DNA from: Modicisalibacter sp033446685
Lineage (GTDB): Bacteria; Pseudomonadota; Gammaproteobacteria; Pseudomonadales; Halomonadaceae
Direction: 5' to 3'
Length of the DNA: 64,000 nucleotides
Assembly (NCBI RefSeq): GCF_033446685.1
Contig: NZ_JAWQLY010000006.1
Coordinates: 201,752 to 265,751, forward strand
Position numbers and translations under genes: made by a program. A model generated the notes under the pieces. That model saw nothing but the letters and a program-made list of their open reading frames with translations. It was not told the DNA's origin and did no database searches. Positions 32,976-47,578 of this stretch are shown piece after piece. Numbering within the stretch: position 1 is the first letter of the stretch; every line of letters starts with the position of its first letter.

Positions 32976-33827
32976 TCAGGATATCTCCAGGGCCGGAAAC
33001 CCCTTGACCAATTCATCGAGCGCCTTGAGCTGGGCGAGGAAGGGTTCCAGCTTGTCCAGCGGCAGGGCGCAGGGCCCGTCGCACTTGGCATTATCGGGGT
33101 CGGGATGGGCCTCGAGGAACAGCCCGGCCAGGCCCACGCCGACCCCGGCGCGCGCCAGCTCGGCGACCTGCTGGCGCCGTCCGCCGGCGCTATCGGCGCG
33201 TCCGCCCGGGCGCTGCAGCGAATGGGTGACGTCGAAGATCACCGGATAGCCGGTCTGCTTCATGTCGCCGAAGCCGAGCATGTCGACCACCAGATTGTTG
33301 TAGCCGAAGCTCGAACCGCGCTCGCAGAGGATCAGTCGGTCGTTGCCGGCTTCCTGGCACTTACTGATGATGTGGCGCATCTCGTGCGGGGCGAGGAACT
33401 GCGGTTTCTTGATGTTGATCACCGCGCCGGTTTCGGCCATCGCCACCACCAGGTCGGTCTGGCGCGCCAGGAACGCCGGCAACTGGATGATATCGGCGAC
33501 CTCGGCCACCGGTCCGGCCTGCCAGGGTTCGTGGACGTCGGTGATCACCGGCACGCCGAAGCGCGACTTGATCTCGGCCAGCCACTCGACGCCCTTGTCG
33601 ATGCCCGGGCCGCGGAACGAGTGGATCGAACTGCGGTTGGCCTTGTCGAAGCTGGCCTTGAAGACGTAGGGAATGCCCAGCCGGGAACAGACCTCGACAT
33701 AGGTTTCGGCCACCTCGAGCGCCAGCTCGCGGGATTCCAGCACGTTCATGCCGCCGAACAGCATCAACGGCAACGAATTGCCGGCGCTCAGGCCGGCAAA
33801 TTCGATGATTTTCTGTGACTCGGCCAT
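32976..33827 (-). CDS. kdsA: 3-deoxy-8-phosphooctulonate synthase (Kdo-8-P synthase)
   Basis: The 283-residue TIM-barrel enzyme condenses arabinose-5-phosphate and phosphoenolpyruvate for the lipopolysaccharide core sugar Kdo. Family motifs are LFGGMNVLESRELAL, YVFKASFDKANRSS, SFRGPGIDKGVEWL, ITDVHEPWQ and CERGSSFGYNNLVVDM. It starts 12 bases after pyrG and is followed 46 bases later by eno, a conserved operon order. Confidence 0.97.
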   Translation of the reverse strand: MAESQKIIEFAGLSAGNSLPLMLFGGMNVLESRELALEVAETYVEVCSRLGIPYVFKASFDKANRSSIHSFRGPGIDKGVEWLAEIKSRFGVPVITDVHEPWQAGPVAEVADIIQLPAFLARQTDLVVAMAETGAVINIKKPQFLAPHEMRHIISKCQEAGNDRLILCERGSSFGYNNLVVDMLGFGDMKQTGYPVIFDVTHSLQRPGGRADSAGGRRQQVAELARAGVGVGLAGLFLEAHPDPDNAKCDGPCALPLDKLEPFLAQLKALDELVKGFPALEIS

Positions 33828-33839
33828 GGCGGCGTCTCC

Positions 33840-35489
<1,650 letters not shown>

Positions 35490-35586
35490 GGAGAACCTGT
35501 TGAATCGTGGGTCAGAAAGGCCTGGTGGGAGCGGCCCGGATGGGACGACAGAGTAGCAGAATACCGCGAGCGGCTCAATTTGGGCG

Positions 35587-35669
35587 ACGAGCTACGAGCT
35601 ACGAGCTACGAGCTACGAGCTACGAGCTACGAGCTACGAGCTACGAGCTACGAGCTACGAGCTACGAGC
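35587..35669. repeat. Heptamer tandem repeat, about 11.9 copies of ACGAGCT
   Basis: Eleven perfect head-to-tail copies of ACGAGCT plus a six-base partial copy fill 83 bases of the 229-base gap between pyrG (start at 35489) and gltD (stop at 35719). No mismatches are seen, so it is a recently expanded or actively homogenised array. It has no spacers and is not a CRISPR. Because 7 is not a multiple of 3, reading frames through it encode a 7-residue periodic peptide (ATSYELR) that is not a real product. It lies about 100-180 bases upstream of the pyrG start, so copy number could affect pyrG expression. Confidence 0.97.
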
Positions 35670-35718
35670 AGGATGATGACTCCGTCCCGCTCGAGGCTCG
35701 CAGCCCGTGGCTCGAGAT

Positions 35719-37137
35719 TCAGACGCCCAGATAGTCGAGAATACCCTCGCCGGCCTGACGACCTTCGTGGATCGCGGTGACCACCAGGTCGGAGCCGCGC
35801 ACCATGTCGCCGCCGGCGAAGATCTTCTCGTTGCTGGTCTGGAAGGCGAAGCTGCCGTGCTCCGGCGCGGTGACCCGGCCGCGTTCGTCGACGGCGATGT
35901 TCTGCGCCTCGAACCAGGCGATCTCGCTGGGCTGGAAGCCGAAGGCAATGACCACCGCGTCGCAGGCCAGCACCTCTTCGGAACCGGGCACCACCTCGGG
36001 GCTACGCCGGCCCCGCTCGTCGGGCTCGCCGAGGCGCGTGCGCACCAGCTTGACGCCTTCGACCCGCTCCTCGCCGACGATCGCCACCGGCTGACGATTG
36101 AACAGGAACTCGACGCCCTCTTCGCGGGCGTTGGCCACCTCGCGCTTGGAGCCGGGCATGTTCTCCTCGTCGCGACGGTAGGCGCAGGTCACCCCGGTCG
36201 CGCCCTGGCGGATCGCCGTGCGGTTGCAGTCCATGGCGGTGTCACCGCCGCCCAGCACCACCACGCGCCTGCCCTCCATCGACACGTAGTCGTCGGGGTT
36301 CTTCTCGAAGCCCAGGCAGTGGTTGACGTTGGCGATCAGGTAATCGAGAGCCTTGTACACGCCGGGCAGGTCCTCGCCGGGGAAGCCGCCCTGCATGTAC
36401 TTGTAGGTGCCCATGCCCATGAATACCGCGTCGTAGTCGCTGAGCAACTGGTCGATGGTGATGTCGCGGCCGATCTCGGTATTCAGGCGGAACTCCATGC
36501 CCATCTCCTCGAACACCGCGCGACGCCGTTCCATGACGTTCTTCTCGAGCTTGAACTCGGGAATGCCGAAGGTCAGCAGGCCGCCGATCTCGGGATGCCG
36601 ATCGAACACCACCGGCTTGACGCCGTTGCGCACCAGGATGTCGGCACAGCCCAGCCCGGCCGGGCCGGCACCGATCACTGCCACGCGCTTGTCGGTCCAC
36701 TCGACCTTGGACATGTCGGGTCGCCAGCCCATGGCGAAGGCGGTGTCGGTGATGTATTTCTCCACCGAGCCGATGGTCACCGCGCCGAAGCCGTCGTTGA
36801 GCGTGCAGTCGCCCTCGCAGAGGCGATCCTGCGGGCACACCCGGCCGCACACCTCGGGCAGGGTATTGGTGCGATGCGACATCTCCGCCGCCTCGAGGAT
36901 GTTGCCCTCGCTGACCAGCTTCAGCCAGTTGGGAATGTAGTTGTGCACCGGGCACTTCCATTCGCAGTACGGATTGCCGCAATGCAGGCAGCGGTGCGCC
37001 TGGCTGGCCGCCTCGCTGGGCTTGTACGGGTCGTAGATCTCGGTGAACTGCTTGGCCCGCTTGCGCGCGTCCTTCTTGTTCGGGTCCTGGCGGCCGACAT
37101 CTATGAACTGGAAATCGTTGTCCAAACGGTTTGCCAT
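35719..37137 (-). CDS. gltD: Glutamate synthase small (beta) subunit
   Basis: The 472-residue NADPH-dependent subunit has an N-terminal Fe-S domain (HRCLHCGNPYCEWKCPVHN; CGRVCPQDRLCEG), an FAD-binding site (VAVIGAGPAGLGCADIL) and an NADPH site (VVVLGGGDTAMDCNR). It feeds electrons to GltB for glutamate synthesis from glutamine and 2-oxoglutarate. It starts 17 bases after gltB on the same strand. Length is normal. Confidence 0.97.
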   Translation of the reverse strand: MANRLDNDFQFIDVGRQDPNKKDARKRAKQFTEIYDPYKPSEAASQAHRCLHCGNPYCEWKCPVHNYIPNWLKLVSEGNILEAAEMSHRTNTLPEVCGRVCPQDRLCEGDCTLNDGFGAVTIGSVEKYITDTAFAMGWRPDMSKVEWTDKRVAVIGAGPAGLGCADILVRNGVKPVVFDRHPEIGGLLTFGIPEFKLEKNVMERRRAVFEEMGMEFRLNTEIGRDITIDQLLSDYDAVFMGMGTYKYMQGGFPGEDLPGVYKALDYLIANVNHCLGFEKNPDDYVSMEGRRVVVLGGGDTAMDCNRTAIRQGATGVTCAYRRDEENMPGSKREVANAREEGVEFLFNRQPVAIVGEERVEGVKLVRTRLGEPDERGRRSPEVVPGSEEVLACDAVVIAFGFQPSEIAWFEAQNIAVDERGRVTAPEHGSFAFQTSNEKIFAGGDMVRGSDLVVTAIHEGRQAGEGILDYLGV

Positions 37138-37154
37138 GAGCGTATCTCCTCTGC

Positions 37155-41606
<4,452 letters not shown>

Positions 41607-42008
41607 GGGCGTGCCTCACAGAAATCCAGGGGACTTGTGTCCAGATTGAAAGCGCGGTATATTTATTGGTTTTTTGTAATTTTCATGGCCATTTTTTCGA
41701 CCATATTGGGGCGCCAAAAGGCCGACCAGAATAGCCAGTCTCGCCCTCGAGCGCAATTCCCACGCCCTTCGAGCGCCGCAAAAACTCCCCGTAAAACGCG
41801 CGCTTAGCGCCAAGTCAATGATAATTCCCAAGCCGCTCAAGGGCTTAGCAATAAAATTTCCGGCGAGCGGTCTGACCGGACTCTTTGGCGGCAAGTGACG
41901 GATTGCTCAGCGGCGAAGATGTTTTTATTCCATGCCAATTCTGCATAAGCCATGCGAATAGAGGCAACCAGCCAGGGCATTATCCCTCACCCGCCTGCCG
42001 CCCGACAC
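41607..42008. other. gltB upstream region (no gene seen)
   Basis: About 400 bases separate gltB from the aroB terminator. The part nearest gltB (about 41640-41720) is unusually AT-rich, with overlapping -10-like elements on the minus strand, and probably holds the gltB promoter and nitrogen or leucine-type control sites. A 92-residue open frame here has no family features and is not called. Nothing else was recognised. Confidence 0.5.
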
Positions 42009-42039
42009 AAAAAAACCCGCCGGATTTCCAGGCGGGTTT
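42009..42039 (-). terminator. Terminator of the pil-aroKB operon
   Basis: AAACCCGCC and GGCGGGTTT form a perfect 9-bp stem with a 9-base loop, followed on the minus strand by T residues (7 in the run, part paired). It lies 26 bases past the aroB stop and closes the pilMNOPQ-aroK-aroB transcript. Confidence 0.88.
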
Positions 42040-42064
42040 GGCGAAGCCAAGCGCTTCGGTTGCC

Positions 42065-43174
42065 TCAGGCGCGGGGATAGCCTTCGATGAACGCCCGCAG
42101 TTCGTCCGCGGGGAGGCGATCGTGAATGCAAGCCTCGCCAAGCTCGCTCAGCAATACCAGGCGAATCCGCTCGTCGAGGTTCTTCTTGTCGAGGCGCATG
42201 CGCGCGATGAAATCATCGCCGCTCATCGCCGCCGGCGCGGCAACCGGCAGGCCGGCGGCACGCAGCAGCGCCTCGCTGCGCTCGACATCGGCGGCACTCA
42301 GCCAGCCGAGCCGCTGCGACAGTGCGGCGGCCATCGCCATGCCGCTGGCCACGGCCTCGCCATGCAGCCAGACGCCGTAGCCCTGATGCGCCTCGATGGC
42401 ATGGCCGAAGGTATGCCCCAGATTGAGTAGTGCGCGCACCGCCTGCTCGGTCTCGTCCTCGGCGACGATCGCCGCCTTGGTCGCGCAGCTGCGCAGGATC
42501 GCCTCGCTGAGCAGTGCGTCGTCCAGTTCGCGCAGCGCGGGCATGTTGGTTTCCAGCCAGCCCATGAACTCGATATCGCGGATCAACCCGTACTTGATCA
42601 CCTCGGCCAGCCCCGCCGACAGCTCGCGCGGCGGCAGGCTGTGCAGGGTGGCGGTGTCGACGAGCACCGCGCGCGGCTGCCAGAAGGCACCGATCATGTT
42701 CTTGCCGCGCGGATGGTTGACGCCGGTCTTGCCGCCCACCGAGGAATCGACCTGGGCGAGCAGCGTGGTGGGTACCTGGATAAAGGCCACGCCGCGCTGA
42801 TAGCAGGCCGCGGCATAGCCGGTCATGTCGCCGATCACCCCGCCGCCGAGGGCAATCAGCGTGCAGCGACGGTTGAAGCCGGCCTCCAGCAGGGCATCCC
42901 AAATGCGCTCCACCGAGGCCAGCGTCTTGGTCTGCTCGCCGTCGGGCAGGATCACCTGGCGCACCGTCAGGTCCTCGCCGAGCCCGCGCTTGAGCGCGTC
43001 GAGGTACAGCGGCGCGACGCTCTCGTTGGTGACGATCATCACCTGATTGCCGGCCAGGTAGGGCTGCAAGTGAGCGGGATTGCCGAGCAGCCCCGGACCG
43101 ACGTGGATCGGGTAGCTGCGCTCGCCGAGCTCGACGGTCAGGGTGCGAATGGCGGGAGCGGCGAGCACGGACAT
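42065..43174 (-). CDS. aroB: 3-dehydroquinate synthase
   Basis: The 369-residue enzyme makes 3-dehydroquinate, the second step of the shikimate pathway. It has NAD and metal-binding motifs (LPDGEQTKTL; ALGGGVIGDMTGYAAACYQRG; PTTLLAQVDSSVGGKTGVN; GHTFGHAIE). The ATG at 43174 starts MSVLAAPAIRTLTVELG and lies 5 bases after the aroK stop; upstream extension of the open frame runs into aroK out of frame. It is the last gene of the pil-aro operon. Confidence 0.97.
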   Translation of the reverse strand: MSVLAAPAIRTLTVELGERSYPIHVGPGLLGNPAHLQPYLAGNQVMIVTNESVAPLYLDALKRGLGEDLTVRQVILPDGEQTKTLASVERIWDALLEAGFNRRCTLIALGGGVIGDMTGYAAACYQRGVAFIQVPTTLLAQVDSSVGGKTGVNHPRGKNMIGAFWQPRAVLVDTATLHSLPPRELSAGLAEVIKYGLIRDIEFMGWLETNMPALRELDDALLSEAILRSCATKAAIVAEDETEQAVRALLNLGHTFGHAIEAHQGYGVWLHGEAVASGMAMAAALSQRLGWLSAADVERSEALLRAAGLPVAAPAAMSGDDFIARMRLDKKNLDERIRLVLLSELGEACIHDRLPADELRAFIEGYPRA

Positions 43175-43179
43175 GGCAT

Positions 43180-43722
43180 CTATACCTTGGCTTGCAGCGG
43201 ATCGACGAGACGCTCGACACGCTTGAGGATATCGTTGACGACCGTTCGCGGGCCGCGCCGGTCGGTGCGTACCACCAGGTCGGCGGTGGCGCGGTAAAGC
43301 GGATCGCGCAATTCGAACAGGCCGCGCAGCACCGCCTCGGGGTCCTTGTTGCGCAGCAAGGGGCGGTTGCGGTCCTTGGCGGTGCGGCGCAACTGCTGCT
43401 CGACCGTGGTGTAGAGATAGACCACCGTGCCGCGTTCGCGCAGCGCGCGGCGATTGGTCTCGTTCATAACCGCCCCGCCGCCGGTAGCCAGCACCAAGTC
43501 GGAGAGCTGGGTGAGTTCGTCGATCATCGACACTTCGCGCTCGCGAAAGCCGGCCTCGCCCTCGATATCGAAGATCCAGGGAATGTCCGCACCGCAACGC
43601 GCCTGGATCTCGTGATCGCTATCCAGGAAATCGCGCTGCAACTCGGCCGCCAGAAGGCGGCCGATGGTGCTTTTGCCGGCCCCCATGGGGCCGACCAGAA
43701 AAATATTGGGAAAACCCTGCAT
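43180..43722 (-). CDS. aroK: Shikimate kinase
   Basis: The 180-residue P-loop kinase starts MQGFPNIFLVGPMGAGKSTI, with Walker A GPMGAGKST, shikimate-binding FLDSDHEI and GEAGFRERE, and the Gly-rich ATGGGAVM. It phosphorylates shikimate. The ATG overlaps the pilQ stop by one base (TGATG). The pilQ-aroK-aroB order is conserved in many gammaproteobacteria. Confidence 0.97.
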   Translation of the reverse strand: MQGFPNIFLVGPMGAGKSTIGRLLAAELQRDFLDSDHEIQARCGADIPWIFDIEGEAGFREREVSMIDELTQLSDLVLATGGGAVMNETNRRALRERGTVVYLYTTVEQQLRRTAKDRNRPLLRNKDPEAVLRGLFELRDPLYRATADLVVRTDRRGPRTVVNDILKRVERLVDPLQAKV

Positions 43723-45803
43723 CAGCGAATCGCCAGATTGTCCTCGATAATCTTCGGGGTAATGAAGACTAACAATTCTACCTTCTCATTGCTCTCCTCG
43801 GTATAGCGGAATAGCTGTCCGAGGAAAGGAAGGTCACCGAGGAACGGGGTCTTGAACAGGTTGCGCAGCTGTTCGGTGGTCAGAATGCCGCCCAGCACCA
43901 CCGTTTCGCCGTTGTTGACCAGCACCTGGGTCTGGATCTCGTTGGTGTCGATGGCCGGGGCACCGGCGAAGCTGGTATCCGAGACATCGTCGTTCTTGAC
44001 GATCAGATCCATGATGATGCGATCGTCGGGGGTGATCTGCGGGGTGACTTCCAGCGACAGCACCGCCTCCTTGAACTCGACGTTGGTCGCGCCGCTCGAG
44101 GTTGCCTCCTGATAGGGGATCTCCTGGCCCTGCTTGATCACCGCGGTCTGCTGATTGGCGGTGATCACCTTGGGCTGCGAGATGGTCTGGCTCTTGCCTT
44201 CGCTCTCCAGCGCACGCAGTTCGAGATCGAGCAGGATATCGCCCGACAGATAGCCGAAGCTGAACGCCGAGGCGGGACTGACGTCGTTGCCCAGGTCGAC
44301 CGCCAGGCCGCCGCCGTAGGAGGCCGGATCGTTGCCGGTGGTGGGCACCGTCGAGGCATTGCCATCCGCGGCCCCGCTGAGATCGAAGCGGCTGCCCTGC
44401 GGCGACGACAGCCCCCAGTTGACGCCCAGCTCCTGGGTCGCGCTGTCGCGGGCGATGACGATGCGTGCCTCGATCTGCACCTGGCGCACCGGCACGTCGA
44501 GCTGATCCAGCGTCTGGCGAATCGCCTCGATCTGTTCGGGGGTTTCCTGGAGCAGCAGCGTATTGGTGCGCGCATCGACGCTCACCCGACCGCGCTCGGA
44601 GAGCAGCCCCAGGCCATCCTCGCCGCGCAGCAGGCTGGCCAGCTCGCCGGCCTTGGCGTAGCGCACCTGGATGTACTGAGTGGTCAGCGGCGCGAGCTCC
44701 TGCTGCTGGGCCTGGGCCTCGAGCTCCTGACGCTCCATCGCCGCCAGCTCGTTGGCCGGGGCGACCACCAGCACGTTGCCCGACTGGCGGCTGGCCAGGC
44801 CATGGCTCTTGAGCACCAGATCGAGCGCCTGGTCCCAGGGCACGTCCTGCAGGTTGAGGGTGACGCTGCCCTGCACGCTATCGCTGGCCACCACGTTGAG
44901 CCCGGTGAACTCGCCGATGATCGACAGCACTTCGCGGACCTGGATGTCCTGGAAATTGAGGGTGATGCGCTTGCCGGTGAACGGGAAGCGCTCGCGCTCC
45001 TGCTCGCGCTGTTCGGCGCGGCTGACCGGCCGGGCCTCGATGATCAGTTGCCGGCCGCTCTGGGTCGATAGCAAGGTGTACTCGCCGCGGGTGGTGATCG
45101 CCAGCGTGGTGTCCTGCGCGCCGCCCTGCGGCACGATGCGTTGCATCGGTGTGCCGAAATCGCTGACGTCGAGCACCTGGTTCCACTCGGCCGGCAGCGC
45201 GACGTCGTCGAGGGTCGCGATGATCCGATCACCGCGCTCGCTGACCCGGGTGTCGACGCCGTCACGATCGAACGTCACCACCAGCCGGCTGGCGTCGCCG
45301 TCGCCGCGTCGAAAGTCGATGTCGGTGATCTGCGGCTCCTGCGAGCTCGATACCGCCACGGTCGATTCCCCGGGCGGCGCGGATGCGGCAACGCTGGGGC
45401 GCGCGCTCGGCATCGATTCGTCGACGCCCTCGCCCAACCGCAGCACCAGGGTGTCGCCCTGTTCGCGCGTGGCGTAGGGAAGCGCCTGGTTGAGGGTCAG
45501 CACCAAGCGGGTTCGGTCGCCCGCCGACAACGCCACGAGACTATCGACCCCGGCGAGGCCCAGTTCGAAGCGTCGCTGGTCGAGTTCGTTGACGGTATCC
45601 ATCAGATCGATGGCCAGGCGCGGCGGGGAATCGATGCGATAGCCGCGAACCTCGGGGACCTCGTCCGAAAAGTGCAGCAAGACTTCGAGCTGACCGTCGC
45701 TGCGTTGCTCGAAATCCATGCCCGTCAGTGTCGACGCGGCCAGCGCCGGGCCCGCCAGCGCACACAGCCCTACCGTCAGCAGCGTGCCAATCAATCCCCT
45801 CAT
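43722..45803 (-). CDS. pilQ: Type IV pilus secretin PilQ
   Basis: The 693-residue protein has a signal peptide (GTLLTVGLCALAGPALA), two AMIN-type peptidoglycan-binding segments (about 25-250), an STN/secretin N domain (ITLNFQDIQVREVLSIIGEFTG near 290) and a C-terminal secretin barrel (VLSLEVTPQITPDDRI; NNGETVVLGGIL; PFLGDLPFLGQLFR). It forms the outer-membrane pore through which the pilus fibre passes. It is encoded with pilMNOP upstream and aroK overlapping downstream. Confidence 0.97.
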   Translation of the reverse strand: MRGLIGTLLTVGLCALAGPALAASTLTGMDFEQRSDGQLEVLLHFSDEVPEVRGYRIDSPPRLAIDLMDTVNELDQRRFELGLAGVDSLVALSAGDRTRLVLTLNQALPYATREQGDTLVLRLGEGVDESMPSARPSVAASAPPGESTVAVSSSQEPQITDIDFRRGDGDASRLVVTFDRDGVDTRVSERGDRIIATLDDVALPAEWNQVLDVSDFGTPMQRIVPQGGAQDTTLAITTRGEYTLLSTQSGRQLIIEARPVSRAEQREQERERFPFTGKRITLNFQDIQVREVLSIIGEFTGLNVVASDSVQGSVTLNLQDVPWDQALDLVLKSHGLASRQSGNVLVVAPANELAAMERQELEAQAQQQELAPLTTQYIQVRYAKAGELASLLRGEDGLGLLSERGRVSVDARTNTLLLQETPEQIEAIRQTLDQLDVPVRQVQIEARIVIARDSATQELGVNWGLSSPQGSRFDLSGAADGNASTVPTTGNDPASYGGGLAVDLGNDVSPASAFSFGYLSGDILLDLELRALESEGKSQTISQPKVITANQQTAVIKQGQEIPYQEATSSGATNVEFKEAVLSLEVTPQITPDDRIIMDLIVKNDDVSDTSFAGAPAIDTNEIQTQVLVNNGETVVLGGILTTEQLRNLFKTPFLGDLPFLGQLFRYTEESNEKVELLVFITPKIIEDNLAIR

Positions 45804-45843
45804 GTCGTTCCCCTGTAACCGACTTCTTGGCGGGTCAATCCCG

Positions 45844-46377
45844 CTACCGTGACTCGGCCTTGTTATCGAGCGAAAGCGTGCGGCGGCGTTCTACCCAGCC
45901 GCCCTGGCCGTTGGAGACGATCTCCACCAGATGAATGTCGCGATCAGTGATCTTGTCGATGCGACCGAAGTCGGTGCCGATGTGCATGCCCGCATAGACA
46001 CGGTGCACCTTGCCCTCGGGGTCGCGAACCAGCGCGGAGCCGCGCCCGTCGATCGCGAGCGTGCCGACCAGCGTCAGCGAGTCGAGCGCGAAGCGCTCGA
46101 GCGCCTCGCGGGGGCGGCTCAGGTCCGGCTTCAAGTCGTTGCCGTTGGCGGCGGCGGCGTCGGTTGCCGGCCGCTCCGGCTGGAACGGGCTGCGCGAGCC
46201 CGCCTGATCGTAGGTGACCGGCTGATAAGCCGGCGTCTCGGGCAATAGCGGCAGCTCACCGCTGGGCTTGGCACGCAGGCTCGCCAGGCGCTGGTCGAGC
46301 GCATCGAGCCGAGCATCGCTGCAACCGGCCAGCAGCGTTACCGCGAGCAGCGCGAAGCAGCATGACCAGCGCTTCAT
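45844..46377 (-). CDS. pilP: Type IV pilus assembly lipoprotein PilP
   Basis: The 177-residue lipoprotein starts MKRWSCCFALLAVTLLAGCS, with the lipobox LAGC placing the acylated Cys near residue 19. A proline-rich linker follows, then the folded PilP domain (LTLVGTLAIDGRGSALVRDPEGKVHRV; GTDFGRIDKITD). It links PilNO in the inner membrane to PilQ. It overlaps pilO by four bases and lies 40 bases before pilQ. Confidence 0.95.
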   Translation of the reverse strand: MKRWSCCFALLAVTLLAGCSDARLDALDQRLASLRAKPSGELPLLPETPAYQPVTYDQAGSRSPFQPERPATDAAAANGNDLKPDLSRPREALERFALDSLTLVGTLAIDGRGSALVRDPEGKVHRVYAGMHIGTDFGRIDKITDRDIHLVEIVSNGQGGWVERRRTLSLDNKAESR

Positions 46378-47015
46378 GGGCTCTTCCCCTCGGCCGCTTC
46401 GGCCGACGGTTCACGGTGATTGTAGGTCTTGGCCAGCATCGACAGCCGCAGGGTGTCCTGACCCTCGACCGGCACCAGCGTGAAATCGTGCAGGGTGACG
46501 ATGCGCGGCAACCCGGCGACGCCCGAGAGGAACGCGGCGATGCGGTGGTAGTCGCCCTGCACCTGGATGTCGAACGGTTGCTCGATGTAGAACTCCTGGA
46601 CCACCGGGCTGCGCAGGCGGATGAAATCGATGGACAGCTGGTTTTCGAGCGCGGTGTCGCTGATGTTGTCGAGCAGCGACGGCACCTCGGCGCCGGTCGG
46701 CAGCATTTCCAGCAGTTCGGCCATGCGCGATTCCAGGGTCGCCATCTGTGCGCGCATCGCCGGCAGGTTGGCGGCCTGGTAGGCCTTGCTCTCGTACTGC
46801 TGAAGCAGCGCCCGCTCCTGCTCGCGCGCCTGATCGAAACGCACCATCTTGGGCGCGGCGAGAAAGTGGTAAACGCCCCAGAACAGCAACACCAGCGCCA
46901 GTGCGCAGCAGATCGCCTGCAGCGATACCGGCCAACGCCCGGCCTCGCGCAGGTCGAGTTCGCGCCAGTCGACGCCGCGCAAGCGTTGCCACTCGGCCTT
47001 CATGTTGACGTTCAT
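46374..47015 (-). CDS. pilO: Type IV pilus inner-membrane protein PilO
   Basis: The 213-residue bitopic protein has a short cytoplasmic N-terminus, one membrane segment (SLQAICCALALVLLFWGVYH), a coiled coil (REQERALLQQYESKAYQAANLPAMRAQMATL) and a ferredoxin-like periplasmic domain (IDFIRLRSPVVQEFYIEQPF). It pairs with PilN in the alignment subcomplex. It overlaps pilN and pilP by four bases each, so translation is coupled. Confidence 0.95.
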   Translation of the reverse strand: MNVNMKAEWQRLRGVDWRELDLREAGRWPVSLQAICCALALVLLFWGVYHFLAAPKMVRFDQAREQERALLQQYESKAYQAANLPAMRAQMATLESRMAELLEMLPTGAEVPSLLDNISDTALENQLSIDFIRLRSPVVQEFYIEQPFDIQVQGDYHRIAAFLSGVAGLPRIVTLHDFTLVPVEGQDTLRLSMLAKTYNHREPSAEAAEGKSP

Positions 47016-47578
47016 GGCTTCGCCTCCAGGGCCAGGGCCGGCTCGCCGGGCACCTCGGCGACGGTCATGTCGAAGCGCCGCAGCCCGGCGTCGTTGGTCT
47101 CGATTTCCGCCAACGTCGGCACGCCGAGCGCCTCGCGGGCGGCCAGCGCGCGCATCTGATCGGAGACCTGACGGTTGGTCTCGGCCAGCCCGGCGAGCCG
47201 CAGCCGCTCGCCCTCACGCGACAACCGGGTGTAATAGACACCGTCCTCGAGGCTGGTCACCAGCTGATTGAACACGCGTACCGTCTGCGGGCGACTGAAC
47301 TGCAGTTCGCGGATCAGCTCGATCTGGGTCAGCATCTGCTCGCGGGCCTCGCGAAATTCACGCAACGTGGTGATGTCCCGGTCGAGCTGCTGGCTTTGCG
47401 CCTCGACGTACTGGTTGCGCTGCTGCTGGACGTCGAGCTGATGCTGATAGAAGGACGACACCAGCCAACCGGCAGCGATGCCGGCCAGCGCCGAGACGCC
47501 GAGAATCAGCTGGAAGCGCTTGCTACGCTGCTCGCGGCGCGCCTCGCGCCAGGCCAGCAGGTTGATCTCGATGGTCAT
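47012..47578 (-). CDS. pilN: Type IV pilus inner-membrane protein PilN
   Basis: The 188-residue protein starts MTIEINLLAWREARREQRSK. The INLLPWR-like N-terminal peptide is the part that binds PilM. One membrane segment (LILGVSALAGIAAGWLVSSF), a coiled coil and a periplasmic ferredoxin-like domain (DGVYYTRLSREGERLRLAG) follow. It overlaps pilM and pilO by four bases each. Confidence 0.96.
   Translation of the reverse strand: MTIEINLLAWREARREQRSKRFQLILGVSALAGIAAGWLVSSFYQHQLDVQQQRNQYVEAQSQQLDRDITTLREFREAREQMLTQIELIRELQFSRPQTVRVFNQLVTSLEDGVYYTRLSREGERLRLAGLAETNRQVSDQMRALAAREALGVPTLAEIETNDAGLRRFDMTVAEVPGEPALALEAKP

Noticed and set aside
35587..35669. CRISPR array
   Set aside because: The units are 7 bases, head to tail with no spacers, and no cas genes are present.
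35507..35734. Open frame encoding repeated ATSYELR
   Set aside because: It is only a translation of the 7-bp tandem repeat and has no start or family support.
41616..41894. 92-codon minus-strand frame upstream of gltB
   Set aside because: It lies in the AT-rich promoter region, has no ribosome binding site or recognisable domain, and is probably spurious.
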